Position numbers and translations under genes: made by a program
The notes under the pieces: model-generated
Database searches by the model: none
Seen by the model: the letters and a program-made list of their open reading frames with translations, nothing else
Told to the model about the DNA's origin: nothing
Part shown: positions 1-6,730 of the stretch, piece after piece
Position numbering within the stretch: the stretch's first letter is position 1
How the letters are laid out: the number at the start of each line of letters is the position of its first letter
Assembly (NCBI GenBank): GCA_022563115.1
Contig: JADFNY010000156.1
Span: forward strand, 1-8,362
DNA from: Acidobacteriota bacterium
Lineage (GTDB): Bacteria; Acidobacteriota; UBA890
DNA length: 8,362 bases
Direction of reading: 5' to 3'

Positions 1-365
1 TCGGTCAGCCCTCGACCACCCTGTCGGGAGGCGAAGCGCAGCGCGTCAAGCTCGCCGCCCATCTCATCGAGAGAGCCGGCCGCAAGACGCTGTACCTGTT
101 CGACGAGCCCACCACCGGACTGCACTTCGACGACATCTCCAAGCTGTTGTTCACCCTCAACCGCCTGATCGACGCCGGCGCTTCAGTGGTGGTGATCGAG
201 CACAACCTTGACTTCCTGAAGACCGCCGATTGGATCATCGATCTGGGACCAGAAGGCGGCGACGACGGTGGCTGGATGGTGGCGGAGGGTACGCCCGAAG
301 AGATCGCCGCGTCACCGCTCTCGCACACCGGCGCTTACCTGCGAAAGGTGTTAGCCGAGTGCTGA
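1..365 (+). CDS. uvrA: UvrA-type excinuclease ABC subunit A, C-terminal fragment (5' end outside window)
   Basis: The reading frame is open from base 3 and ends at TGA 363-365, giving the last 120 residues of the protein. UvrA is the DNA-damage-recognition ATPase of nucleotide excision repair. It works as a dimer with UvrB in the cytoplasm. The fragment shows the second ABC cassette's signature LSGGEAQRVKLA (nt 21-56), the Walker B stretch LYLFDEPTTGLHF (nt 90-128) and the switch histidine in VVIEHNLD (nt about 192-215). The tail DWIIDLGPEGGDDGG followed by GTPEEIAA and SHTGAYL is typical of UvrA. The Walker B carries FDEP where the commonest form is LDEP. This variant occurs in several phyla and in some UvrA paralogues, so a UvrA2-like or tandem-fused UvrA cannot be excluded from the fragment. 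The family is close to certain; which paralogue it is remains open. Confidence 0.93.
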   Translation, partial: GQPSTTLSGGEAQRVKLAAHLIERAGRKTLYLFDEPTTGLHFDDISKLLFTLNRLIDAGASVVVIEHNLDFLKTADWIIDLGPEGGDDGGWMVAEGTPEEIAASPLSHTGAYLRKVLAEC

Positions 366-435
366 TGTCGGCGACGTCACCTCCGGGAGTGTCTCTCCAC
401 GCCGCTGGAAGCATGAGAGCTGGCGGGGGGCTCGG

Positions 436-1476
436 ATGAGCCGAACGGTCGACTTGCGTTCGGACACCGTCACGATGCCGACCGAGCGGATGCGACGCGC
501 GATGGTGGAAGCCGACCTCGGCGACGACGTGTACCGCGAGGATCCGACGGTTCGCCGGCTCGAGGAGGAGTGTGCCGAGCTCCTGGGGCACGAAGCGGCT
601 CTATTCGTGCCCACCGGAACGATGGGAAACCAGATCTCCATCCACCTGCTTACCCGCCCCGGTGATGAGGTTCTCATCGAGGGCAGCGGCCACTCCTACG
701 ATTGGGAGCTTTCCGGCATGGCGGTGGTCTCGGGCGTACAGCCGCGCGTGCTGGTCGGCGACCACGGTGTCTTCAACCCCGCCGACGTCGAGGAGGCATT
801 GGCGGAACGTTCGTCGATTCAATCGCGGGTCTCGCTGGTGATCATCGAGAACACCCATAGCATGGCCGGCGGACGGGTGTGGCCGCGCGACACGATGGCC
901 GAAATCCAACGGCTCGCTCGCGCACGCGGCGCCGCGCTGCACCTCGACGGGGCGCGATTGTTCAACGCCGCGGTCGCTGGCGGCACGACCGTGGCCGATC
1001 TGGCGGCCGGCTTCGACACCGTGATGGTTTCCTTCTCCAAGGGGCTGTGCGCTCCGTTGGGCTCGGTGCTTGCCGGTTCCACCAGCCTCATCGAGGAGGC
1101 GCGGCGGACCCGCAAGCTTCTCGGCGGCGGCATGCGCCAGGTCGGCGTAGTGGCGGCGGCTGGCAGGGTAGCGATCGCCCAGATGGTCGAGCGTCTGGGC
1201 GAGGATCACGACAACGCCCGCCGGTTGGCCAGGGGGCTCACCGAGTTGGATGGTATCGAGCTTGCCCACGGCCATTGCGACACCAACATCGTGGCGATCG
1301 ACGTAGCGGGTTGCGCCGCCACCGCGGAGGAAATTCGCGACCGATTGGGGGAGCAGGGGGTCGCCTGTTTGAAGACCGGGCCCAGCGTTCTGCGCCTGGT
1401 GACCCACCGGGACGTCGACGCCGCCGATATCGATTTCGCCATCCGTGCGGCGCGCAAAGTCCTCGCAGGGTGCTGA
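436..1476 (+). CDS. ltaE: low-specificity L-threonine aldolase (PLP enzyme)
   Basis: A 346-residue, fold-type I PLP enzyme that cleaves L-threonine or L-allo-threonine to glycine and acetaldehyde in the cytoplasm. The N-terminus VDLRSDTVTMPTERMRRAM and the following GDDVYREDPTV are hallmarks of the beta-eliminating lyase/threonine aldolase family. The glycine-rich VPTGTMGNQ (58-66) binds the cofactor phosphate. His86 in GHSYDW corresponds to the active-site histidine region. LHLDGAR (169-174) supplies Asp171 and Arg174, and the Schiff-base lysine is Lys202 in SFSKGLCAPLGS. TNIVAID and LRLVTHRDV near the C-terminus hold the substrate-carboxylate arginine region. Length matches the family (about 330-350). 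The start at ATG 436 leaves 70 bp after the uvrA stop and follows a G-rich stretch (GCGGGGGG) that could act as a weak ribosome binding site. Stereospecificity between the threonine and allo-threonine forms cannot be read from the sequence. Confidence 0.93.
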   Translation: MSRTVDLRSDTVTMPTERMRRAMVEADLGDDVYREDPTVRRLEEECAELLGHEAALFVPTGTMGNQISIHLLTRPGDEVLIEGSGHSYDWELSGMAVVSGVQPRVLVGDHGVFNPADVEEALAERSSIQSRVSLVIIENTHSMAGGRVWPRDTMAEIQRLARARGAALHLDGARLFNAAVAGGTTVADLAAGFDTVMVSFSKGLCAPLGSVLAGSTSLIEEARRTRKLLGGGMRQVGVVAAAGRVAIAQMVERLGEDHDNARRLARGLTELDGIELAHGHCDTNIVAIDVAGCAATAEEIRDRLGEQGVACLKTGPSVLRLVTHRDVDAADIDFAIRAARKVLAGC

Positions 1477-1496
1477 AGACTCTCGAGGTGCCGTTA

Positions 1497-1526
1497 CGGG
1501 CGCCGGTCCCGGCCGCCGATCGCCCG
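1497..1526. terminator. GC-rich hairpin in the ltaE/aroC convergent gap
   Basis: An outer pair CGGGCG (1497-1502) and CGCCCG (1521-1526) encloses an inner GCCGG (1502-1506) / CCGGC (1509-1513) dyad that competes with it. The element lies 21 bp after the ltaE stop and 47 bp beyond the aroC stop, between two converging genes. It could slow polymerase from either side. Neither direction has a clear T-tract, so an intrinsic terminator is not established. Confidence 0.25.
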
Positions 1527-1572
1527 GATCAGAACGCGCCCTGAACAACCTCGTTACGGTTAGAACTAACAG

Positions 1573-2814
1573 CTAGCGCTGGGGCGGGAACTCGCGGATC
1601 TGTTCGAGGAAGCCGCGCCAGTTGCGCTGCGTCTCGGCCAGGCTGTCGCCGCCGAACTTCTCCATGCAGGCGTCGGCGAGCACCAGAGCCAGCATGGCTT
1701 CGCCGACGACGGCGGCGGCGGGCACGGCGCACGTGTCGGTGCGCTGAACCACGGCTTCGACGGCCTCGCCGGTGTCGATGTCGACCGAGGCGAGCGGCCG
1801 CCGCAGGGTCGAGAGCGGCTTCATGTACACGCGGACGCGAAGCTCGCCGCCGTAGGTCACCCCGCCCTCGGTGCCACCGGCGCGGTTGGTAGGGCGCTCG
1901 TAGGTGCGGTTCACGGCGTCGAACGTGATGGCGTCGTGTACCGCCGAGCCCGGTTGGCCGGCCGCCCAGATAGCGTCGCCGATCTCGACCGCCTTCTGGG
2001 CGGGAATCGAGATCATCGCGTGGGCGATGCGGGCGTCGAGCTTGCGGTCCCACTGCACGTGGCTGCCGAGACCGACGGGTATATTGCGGGCCGCGACCTC
2101 GAACACACCGCCGAGCGTGTCGAGGTCGTCGGAGGCTGCGTCGATCGCCTTGATCATGCGCCCCCCGGCGGCGTCGTCGACGCAACGTACCGGCGAGTCG
2201 TCGGCGGTATCGCGGATGGTGTCGAAGTCGACCGCCGTCGCCTCGAGCACGGCGCTGCCGATGCGGACCACATGGCTGGCGATCTCGACGTCAAGGGCGG
2301 CGAGGAACTGTTTGCAGAACCCGCCGGCGGCGACACGGCTTGCGGTCTCCCGGGCGCTGGCGCGCTCGAGAATGTCGCGCAGGTCGGAGCGGTCGTACTT
2401 GAGGCCGCCGGCAAGATCGGCGTGGCCCGGGCGGGGCCTGCTGACCCGGCGCGGGTCGACGCGGCCCGCCGGCGCGTTGCCGCTTTCGGCCACGGCGCCG
2501 CCCTCGGTGTCGGTTGCCGACGGCGCCTCGGTGCCCATGATGTGCTCCCAGTTGGGCCAATCCTTGTTTTCGATCAAGTAGGCGATCGGGCTGCCGAGCG
2601 TCTGGCCGTGGCGCACTCCGCCGACGACGCGGGCGCGATCGTTCTCGATCTTCATGCGCTTGCCGCGCCCGTAGCCGCCCATGCGGCGCTTCAAATCGGC
2701 ATCGATCGCATCCATGTCGACGGGCACGCCGGCCGGCAATCCCTCGAGGATGCTGACCAGCATGGGGCCGTGGGACTCACCGGCGGTCATCAGGCGCAGG
2801 GTGCGGAGAGACAT
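1573..2814 (-). CDS. aroC: chorismate synthase
   Basis: A 413-residue enzyme of the last common step of the shikimate pathway: it converts 5-enolpyruvylshikimate-3-phosphate to chorismate using reduced FMN as a catalytic cofactor. The N-terminal signature GESHGPMLVSILEGLP (12-27) includes catalytic His15. RPRPGHADLAGGLKY (126-140) carries the second active-site histidine, His131, followed by ERASARET (150-157). GGTEGG near residues 306-311 and the MKPLSTLRRPL stretch are the third conserved region. A Gly/Ala/acid-rich insert at about residues 92-122 between NKDWPNWE and the RPGHADL motif makes it longer than the roughly 360-390 usual for the family. ATG at 2814 places the start just before the conserved LRLMTAGESHG. 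No Shine-Dalgarno sequence precedes it: the sense strand there reads CCTCC-rich. It is divergent from the nnr-tsaE unit. Confidence 0.97.
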   Translation of the reverse strand: MSLRTLRLMTAGESHGPMLVSILEGLPAGVPVDMDAIDADLKRRMGGYGRGKRMKIENDRARVVGGVRHGQTLGSPIAYLIENKDWPNWEHIMGTEAPSATDTEGGAVAESGNAPAGRVDPRRVSRPRPGHADLAGGLKYDRSDLRDILERASARETASRVAAGGFCKQFLAALDVEIASHVVRIGSAVLEATAVDFDTIRDTADDSPVRCVDDAAGGRMIKAIDAASDDLDTLGGVFEVAARNIPVGLGSHVQWDRKLDARIAHAMISIPAQKAVEIGDAIWAAGQPGSAVHDAITFDAVNRTYERPTNRAGGTEGGVTYGGELRVRVYMKPLSTLRRPLASVDIDTGEAVEAVVQRTDTCAVPAAAVVGEAMLALVLADACMEKFGGDSLAETQRNWRGFLEQIREFPPQR

Positions 2815-2855
2815 CGATATGGAGGGGCTCGGAGGAAGACAGGGGCGAAGAGCGC

Positions 2856-2861
2856 AGTATA
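2856..2861 (-). promoter_or_regulatory. candidate -10 box for aroC
   Basis: The minus strand reads TATACT here, a one-mismatch -10 hexamer about 42 bp upstream of the aroC ATG, which would give a leader of roughly 35 nt. The hexamer at the 17-bp position (2879-2884, CTCAGC) is a poor -35. The -10 overlaps a degenerate repeat-like sequence starting at 2860. Confidence 0.35.
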
Positions 2862-2953
2862 GCAGGGCACTGAAAAGCGCTGAGGGGCTCGCTACCGGCC
2901 ACGTCCAGGCAGATTCGAGGCCGCTTGAAGACGTGACGGCGAAAGCGCGGAGC

Positions 2954-2959
2954 TATAAT
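2954..2959 (+). promoter_or_regulatory. perfect TATAAT -10 box for nnr-tsaE
   Basis: A consensus TATAAT lies only 9 bp upstream of the ATG at 2969. Normal -10 to start spacing would put the transcription start at about 2965-2967, so the message would have a leader of just a few bases. The -35 region is weak: TTGAAG at 2925-2930 is 23 bp away, and GTGACG at 2933-2938 is 15 bp away. In a GC-rich genome a perfect TATAAT at this place is unlikely by chance. Confidence 0.5.
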
Positions 2960-2968
2960 CCGAAGACC

Positions 2969-4537
2969 ATGAAGGTTCTCAACAGCGAGCAAATGCGGCG
3001 CTGCGACCGCGCCGCCATCGACGACTACGGCATCACCGAGCTCGTTCTCATGGAGAACGCCGGCGTCCAGGTCGTCGAGTCGATGGACGAGTACTTCGGC
3101 GATTCGGGCCCCGACGTGATCGCCGTGATGTGCGGCAAGGGCAACAACGGCGGCGATGGTTTTGTCGTGGCGCGACACCTCTACAGCACGAGACGCGCGG
3201 TGCGCGCCTACTTGTTCGCTGCTGCTGCCGACCTGCGGGGGTCGGTCGCCGAGAACCATCGCATCGCCGAGGCGATCGGTATCGACATCATCGAGGTGCC
3301 CGACGCCGAATCGTGGGAGCAACGCGCCGCCGAGATCGTCGGCTTCGATTGCATCGTCGACGCCTTGTTCGGCACCGGAATCAGCGGTCCGTTGCGCGGT
3401 TACTTCGCCGCCGTCGTCGAGACGATCAACGACTCCGGGGCCAGCGTCGTCGCGGTAGATTTGCCGAGCGGCCTGTCGGCCGACAGCGGCGAGGTTGCCG
3501 GCCCGGCGGTCGACGCCGATCTGACCGTCACCTTCGCGGCGCCCAAGTTGTGCCATACTTTTCCGCCCGGCTGTGAGCTCATCGGCGAGCTCAGCGTCGT
3601 CGACATCGGTATCCCCGAGGCCGCCATCGATGCGGTCGAGAGCACTCTGGAGCTGATCACACCCGAGGAATGCGCCTTCGCCCTCGAGCCTCGTGAGGCC
3701 GATACGCACAAGGGCAGCTACGGGCGCGTGCTGATCGTCGCCGGGGCTCCCGGAATGGCGGGGGCGGCGGCGCTGACGGCACGGGGCGCGCTGCGCGGCG
3801 GCGCCGGGTTGGTGACCGTTGGGGCGCCCGATTCCGTCTCCGAGATCGTTGCCGGCCTGGTGGCTGAGGCCCTCGTCAGGCCGCACGCCAGCAACAGCGA
3901 CGGCGGGCTCGGCCTCGCCGCCAAGGCAGGTCTTACGGCGCTCGCTGCGGCCGCCGATGTCATCGCTGTCGGTCCGGGGGTCGGCACCTCCGAGGAAACG
4001 CAGCAGCTCGTGCGGGAGCTCGTGGTGGAGAGCCCGGCACCCGTGGTTCTGGACGCCGATGGGCTCAACGCGTTCGCCGGCGATCCAGAGGCGCTGCGGG
4101 AGATCGGACCCCCGTGTGTTCTGACGCCGCATCCGGGCGAGCTGGCGCGCCTGCTCGGGATGAGCACGGCGGACGCTCAGGCCGACCGGCTGGCGGCGGT
4201 GCGCACGCTCGCCGAGCGCAGCGGCGCAATCGTCATTCTGAAGGGATACCGATCGCTGGTGTGCGACCCGCAACGAACGGTCGCGATCAACCCGACCGGC
4301 AATCCCGGAATGGCGACGGGGGGATCGGGTGATGTTCTTACCGGGCTGCTGGCGGCTCTCATCGGCCAGGGCGTGGAGCCCATCGCGGCGGCCAGGCTGG
4401 GCGCGTTCCTGCACGGGGAGGCGGGGGACATCGCCGCCGAGCGGGTGGGCGAGATCTCGTTAATCGCCTCGGATATCGTCGACGCGCTCCCCGATGCGTT
4501 CGCCAACTGCGGGCTCGGTGCCGGGGGTGGGGAGTGA
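2969..4537 (+). CDS. nnr: bifunctional NAD(P)H-hydrate epimerase / ADP-dependent NAD(P)H-hydrate dehydratase
   Basis: A 522-residue repair enzyme for damaged nicotinamide cofactors. The N-terminal YjeF_N/NnrE domain (about 1-215) interconverts R- and S-NAD(P)HX. The C-terminal YjeF_C/NnrD domain (about 230-510, ribokinase-like) dehydrates S-NAD(P)HX using ADP. N-domain motifs are CGKGNNGGDGF (55-65), DALFGTGISGPLRG (131-144) and VAVDLPSGLSADSG (161-174). C-domain motifs are HKGSYGRVLIVAG (247-259), LDADGLNAF (361-369), TPHPGE (386-391) and NPGMATGGSGDVLTG (445-459), where Asp455 is the expected catalytic base. Length suits the fused family. The frame is open back to 2681, inside antisense aroC. 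I place the start at ATG 2969 because homologues begin at MKVLNSEQMR-like sequence and a consensus -10 box sits immediately before it. The stop overlaps the tsaE start. Confidence 0.95.
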   Translation: MKVLNSEQMRRCDRAAIDDYGITELVLMENAGVQVVESMDEYFGDSGPDVIAVMCGKGNNGGDGFVVARHLYSTRRAVRAYLFAAAADLRGSVAENHRIAEAIGIDIIEVPDAESWEQRAAEIVGFDCIVDALFGTGISGPLRGYFAAVVETINDSGASVVAVDLPSGLSADSGEVAGPAVDADLTVTFAAPKLCHTFPPGCELIGELSVVDIGIPEAAIDAVESTLELITPEECAFALEPREADTHKGSYGRVLIVAGAPGMAGAAALTARGALRGGAGLVTVGAPDSVSEIVAGLVAEALVRPHASNSDGGLGLAAKAGLTALAAAADVIAVGPGVGTSEETQQLVRELVVESPAPVVLDADGLNAFAGDPEALREIGPPCVLTPHPGELARLLGMSTADAQADRLAAVRTLAERSGAIVILKGYRSLVCDPQRTVAINPTGNPGMATGGSGDVLTGLLAALIGQGVEPIAAARLGAFLHGEAGDIAAERVGEISLIASDIVDALPDAFANCGLGAGGGE

Positions 4538-5007
4538 GGTCGTCGCGCGAGTTCGTCACCCGAAACGCCGAGGAGACACACGAAGTGGGTCGCAACCTCG
4601 GCGAGCGCCTGCACGGTGGGGAGGTCGTCCTGCTATTCGGTCCGCTGGGCGCCGGCAAGACGGTGTTCGTTCGCGGCCTCGCCGAGGGGATGGGTCTGCA
4701 TTCCGAGGAGGTTCGCAGCCCGTCGTACACGCTCATCAACGAGCATCCCGGCAAGGTCAGCCTGTTTCATGCTGATCTCTACCGCCTCAGTCCCGACGCC
4801 CTCCCGGATCTCGGCCTCGAGGAGCTCTACGGCGAGGGGCAGGTGGTCGCGGTGGAGTGGGCCGAGCGCCTCGAGGAGGCCGGTTGGGACCTCGGCGACG
4901 CGGTCATCGTCGAGATCGACTACCACCCCACCGAAGACGAGACCCGCATGATCGTGCTCGACGCGGTCGATGTCTTTACGACCGGAGCAAATGGCGGTGC
5001 CGTATAG
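4534..5007 (+). CDS. tsaE: tRNA threonylcarbamoyladenosine biosynthesis ATPase TsaE
   Basis: A 157-residue P-loop ATPase that works with TsaB and TsaD to make N6-threonylcarbamoyladenosine at position 37 of ANN-decoding tRNAs. The Walker A motif is GPLGAGKT (36-43). The family motifs SPSYTLINE (62-70), HADLYRL (79-85) and VEWAER (107-112) follow in order, and the size matches TsaE (about 150-160). The start is GTG at 4534, and its last two bases are part of the nnr stop TGA at 4535-4537. This GTGA overlap, behind a G-rich stretch, implies translation coupled to nnr. The same gene pair (yjeF-yjeE) is adjacent in E. coli and many others, probably for shared expression rather than shared chemistry. 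tsaB and tsaD are not in the window. Confidence 0.95.
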   Translation: MRSSREFVTRNAEETHEVGRNLGERLHGGEVVLLFGPLGAGKTVFVRGLAEGMGLHSEEVRSPSYTLINEHPGKVSLFHADLYRLSPDALPDLGLEELYGEGQVVAVEWAERLEEAGWDLGDAVIVEIDYHPTEDETRMIVLDAVDVFTTGANGGAV

Positions 5008-5043
5008 TTCCAGGTCCCGATCAGGAGGGTGGTGGGGATACGG

Positions 5044-5071
5044 TCAAGTTTTAACCCGAAAGCGGCGAAAA
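5044..5071 (+). promoter_or_regulatory. sigma-28 (FliA)-like promoter motif without an obvious gene
   Basis: TCAAGTTT (5044-5051) followed after 12 bp by GGCGAAAA (5064-5071) resembles the flagellar sigma factor pattern of a TAAAGTTT- or TCAAGTTT-like -35 and a GCCGATAA -10 (about 7/8 and 6/8 matches to the E. coli form). The predicted start would be near 5078. Only about 95 bp of non-coding sequence lies between there and the hairpin at 5171, and the next gene runs the other way. It may be a relic, a chance match or a small-RNA promoter. Confidence 0.25.
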
Positions 5072-5170
5072 ACGCGTGGTTCATGAACTCCAAGTCCCTT
5101 GTCCTGCGCGCGTCTCACGTCCGGCCAAGAGACCTCAGCCGCCCTCAATCGACTCGACTTCGCAGTACCA

Positions 5171-5198
5171 CCGGGGGCGACCGATTGATCGCCCCCGG
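5171..5198. terminator. perfect 10-bp inverted repeat between tsaE and the glycosyltransferase
   Basis: CCGGGGGCGA (5171-5180) and TCGCCCCCGG (5189-5198) are exact reverse complements around an 8-nt loop. The hairpin lies 12 bp beyond the stop of the minus-strand glycosyltransferase and 163 bp after tsaE. It is well placed to end the minus-strand transcript and could also block read-through from the left. No T-tract follows on either strand, so it would be a non-canonical terminator or an RNA 3' end stabiliser. Confidence 0.5.
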
Positions 5199-5210
5199 CG
5201 GGTGCCGTGC

Positions 5211-6608
5211 TCAGCGCTGCGGCGTCTGCACGAGCACCCACCGCGGCCCCTCGAGGACCCGTCGGGCTAACGGAGCGACCGCCTCGAGCTCCGCCAACCG
5301 GTCTCGATCCCATAATACGAGGCGGACGCGACGCCGAGAGGCGTCATCAAGCGCGGCCTGGGGCGTCGCCGCAGGCGTCGCTAGGAGTCGCTCGGCGTAG
5401 TACAGCAGCGGGTTGGCGAACTCCCAGTACTGGTCACCCAAGTAGGACAACGGCTCGTCCGCAGGAATCAGATCCTGTAGGGCAACCGCATTCTCTTTGA
5501 AGCCTCGATTCAGATCGCGCGTCAACAGGCCGGGAGAGACCATGAAGACCACCGCGCAGGCGACCGCGACCGCGGGTGCCAGCCGGGCGGTCAAGATCTC
5601 CGTGAAACGCGGTACTACCTCGCGCAGCCAGGCGCCGCCGCATAGCGCCATCGCCGGCAGAATCGGAAAGATGTAGCGCGATGAACGCGCCCCCGAAAAC
5701 GAATAGAGCACGATCGGCAACAGCACCCAGATGACGAGCAAGAGCTGCTCGGGACGCGCCTTACGGCGCCCGGCGCCGGCCATGACGAAGGCACCCACCA
5801 ACCCCGGGAGCACGAGCGGCTGGAAATCTCGCAACAGAATGAGCGGATAGCCGGCGATCAGGTCGATGAGGCTCGCGTCGCCCATCGAGCGCGCCGCGAT
5901 CTCGCCGAGATAGTGGGCCGCGACCGCTTCGCGGCCGAGCGTCATCCACTGATGTAGCGTCCACGAGGCGCCGGCGGCAAGACCGAGGGCGGCGCCGAGC
6001 CAGAGCCATGGATTGCGGACCAGCGGCCGGTAGTGCGCCGCGAATCCGGCAACCGCGACGATCAGCAGCGGCAACAGGCCCATGACGCTCTTCGTCAAGA
6101 TGGCAGCGGCGAGCGGCACGGCGAGCAGCACATGGATCCTCGGACGCTTGATGCCGGCGACGACGATGAACATCGCCAGGCAGGCCCAGAACGTCAGGGG
6201 AACCTCCATCATGCAGCGCCGCGCCCCGTCGACGAAGAGCGGCGTGATCAACAGCATGGCGACACCGGTGAGCGCGGCGCTCGGATCGAGTAGGCGGCAG
6301 CCGATCCCGTACGTCAGGCCGAGCGTCGCGAGCGCCATCAACAGCGAAGGGAGCCGCGCCGCAAAATCTCCCTCGCCGAACAACTGGTGCGATCGGCCGA
6401 CGATCCAGACCTGTAGCGGTGGATTCTGGAACGTCGGCTGGTTCGCCCAGGTGACGGTAAAAAAAGTACCGGCGCGGCCCATCTCGACTCCTTTACGGGC
6501 GTAGAAGGCGTCATCGACCGCTGGCAGGCTGAGACGGGACATCCCGGCGGCAAACAGGGCCGCACCGGCTACGAGTAAGACGACGAGGCTCAAGGCGGGG
6601 CGAGACAT
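5211..6608 (-). CDS. GT39 / ArnT-like membrane glycosyltransferase (dolichyl-P-mannose mannosyltransferase superfamily)
   Basis: A 465-residue polytopic inner-membrane protein. Members of this GT-C superfamily (PMT_2, ArnT) transfer a sugar from a polyprenyl-phosphate carrier to lipid A, glycolipid or protein on the periplasmic side. An N-terminal membrane anchor (8-30) is followed by a periplasmic loop with VDDAFYARKGVEM (31-43), whose acidic pair Asp32-Asp33 matches the catalytic acidic motif. PTFQNPPLQVW (58-68) is the substrate-loop motif that follows it in ArnT-like proteins. About ten more hydrophobic segments follow, with LTKS (171-174) and RYIFPILPA (311-319) matching conserved positions. 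The last 90 residues form a soluble tail. ATG at 6608 is preferred because it starts right before the first membrane segment; an in-frame GTG at 6680 would add 24 charged residues. Neither has a good ribosome binding site. Donor and acceptor cannot be inferred. Confidence 0.85.
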   Translation of the reverse strand: MSRPALSLVVLLVAGAALFAAGMSRLSLPAVDDAFYARKGVEMGRAGTFFTVTWANQPTFQNPPLQVWIVGRSHQLFGEGDFAARLPSLLMALATLGLTYGIGCRLLDPSAALTGVAMLLITPLFVDGARRCMMEVPLTFWACLAMFIVVAGIKRPRIHVLLAVPLAAAILTKSVMGLLPLLIVAVAGFAAHYRPLVRNPWLWLGAALGLAAGASWTLHQWMTLGREAVAAHYLGEIAARSMGDASLIDLIAGYPLILLRDFQPLVLPGLVGAFVMAGAGRRKARPEQLLLVIWVLLPIVLYSFSGARSSRYIFPILPAMALCGGAWLREVVPRFTEILTARLAPAVAVACAVVFMVSPGLLTRDLNRGFKENAVALQDLIPADEPLSYLGDQYWEFANPLLYYAERLLATPAATPQAALDDASRRRVRLVLWDRDRLAELEAVAPLARRVLEGPRWVLVQTPQR

Positions 6609-6670
6609 ACGACTTTGCCGTTCAAAGGGTAGCGGCGGGACGGGGCGATTCCTTGGTCGCCGCTCCTCGA

Positions 6671-6686
6671 CGATGTGCACACATCG
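6671..6686. promoter_or_regulatory. 16-bp palindrome, possible operator
   Basis: CGATGTG (6671-6677) and CACATCG (6680-6686) are exact inverted repeats separated by CA. The site is 63-78 bp upstream of the glycosyltransferase ATG, a usual location for a repressor or activator dimer site. A perfect TTGACA on the minus strand (6733-6738) lies upstream, but no convincing -10 follows it at normal spacing. Confidence 0.3.
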
Positions 6687-6730
6687 CCGTCGTCGCTGCT
6701 CCGCGGACTCGCCCCGTCGCGCTCGCTACA

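Noticed and set aside
413..439. Eight-codon mini-ORF whose stop overlaps the ltaE ATG
   Set aside because: It could couple translation, but a frame this short arises easily by chance and has only a weak upstream purine run.
601..1548. 315-residue minus-strand reading frame opposite ltaE
   Set aside because: It is a GC-skew shadow of the threonine aldolase gene. Its translation has no recognisable domain, while the plus strand has a complete conserved enzyme.
1936..2862. 308-residue plus-strand reading frame opposite aroC
   Set aside because: It is antisense to an intact chorismate synthase, has biased low-information composition and no family motifs.
2681..2968. 96-residue N-terminal extension of Nnr
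   Set aside because: The extension lies largely inside antisense aroC, is not conserved-looking, and a consensus -10 box sits just before the internal ATG that matches family N-termini.
2777..4414. 545-residue minus-strand reading frame opposite nnr
   Set aside because: It is long only because stop codons are rare on the shadow strand of GC-rich genes. It has no motifs, and it would also overlap the aroC start region.
5029..5400. 123-residue plus-strand reading frame after tsaE
   Set aside because: It has a good upstream AGGAGG but the spacing is too short, the protein is Arg/Ser-rich without motifs, and half of it is antisense to the glycosyltransferase.
6609..6680. GTG start 24 residues upstream for the glycosyltransferase
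   Set aside because: The added residues are charged and not membrane-like, there is no ribosome binding site, and a palindromic candidate operator overlaps the codon. It is kept only as a possibility.
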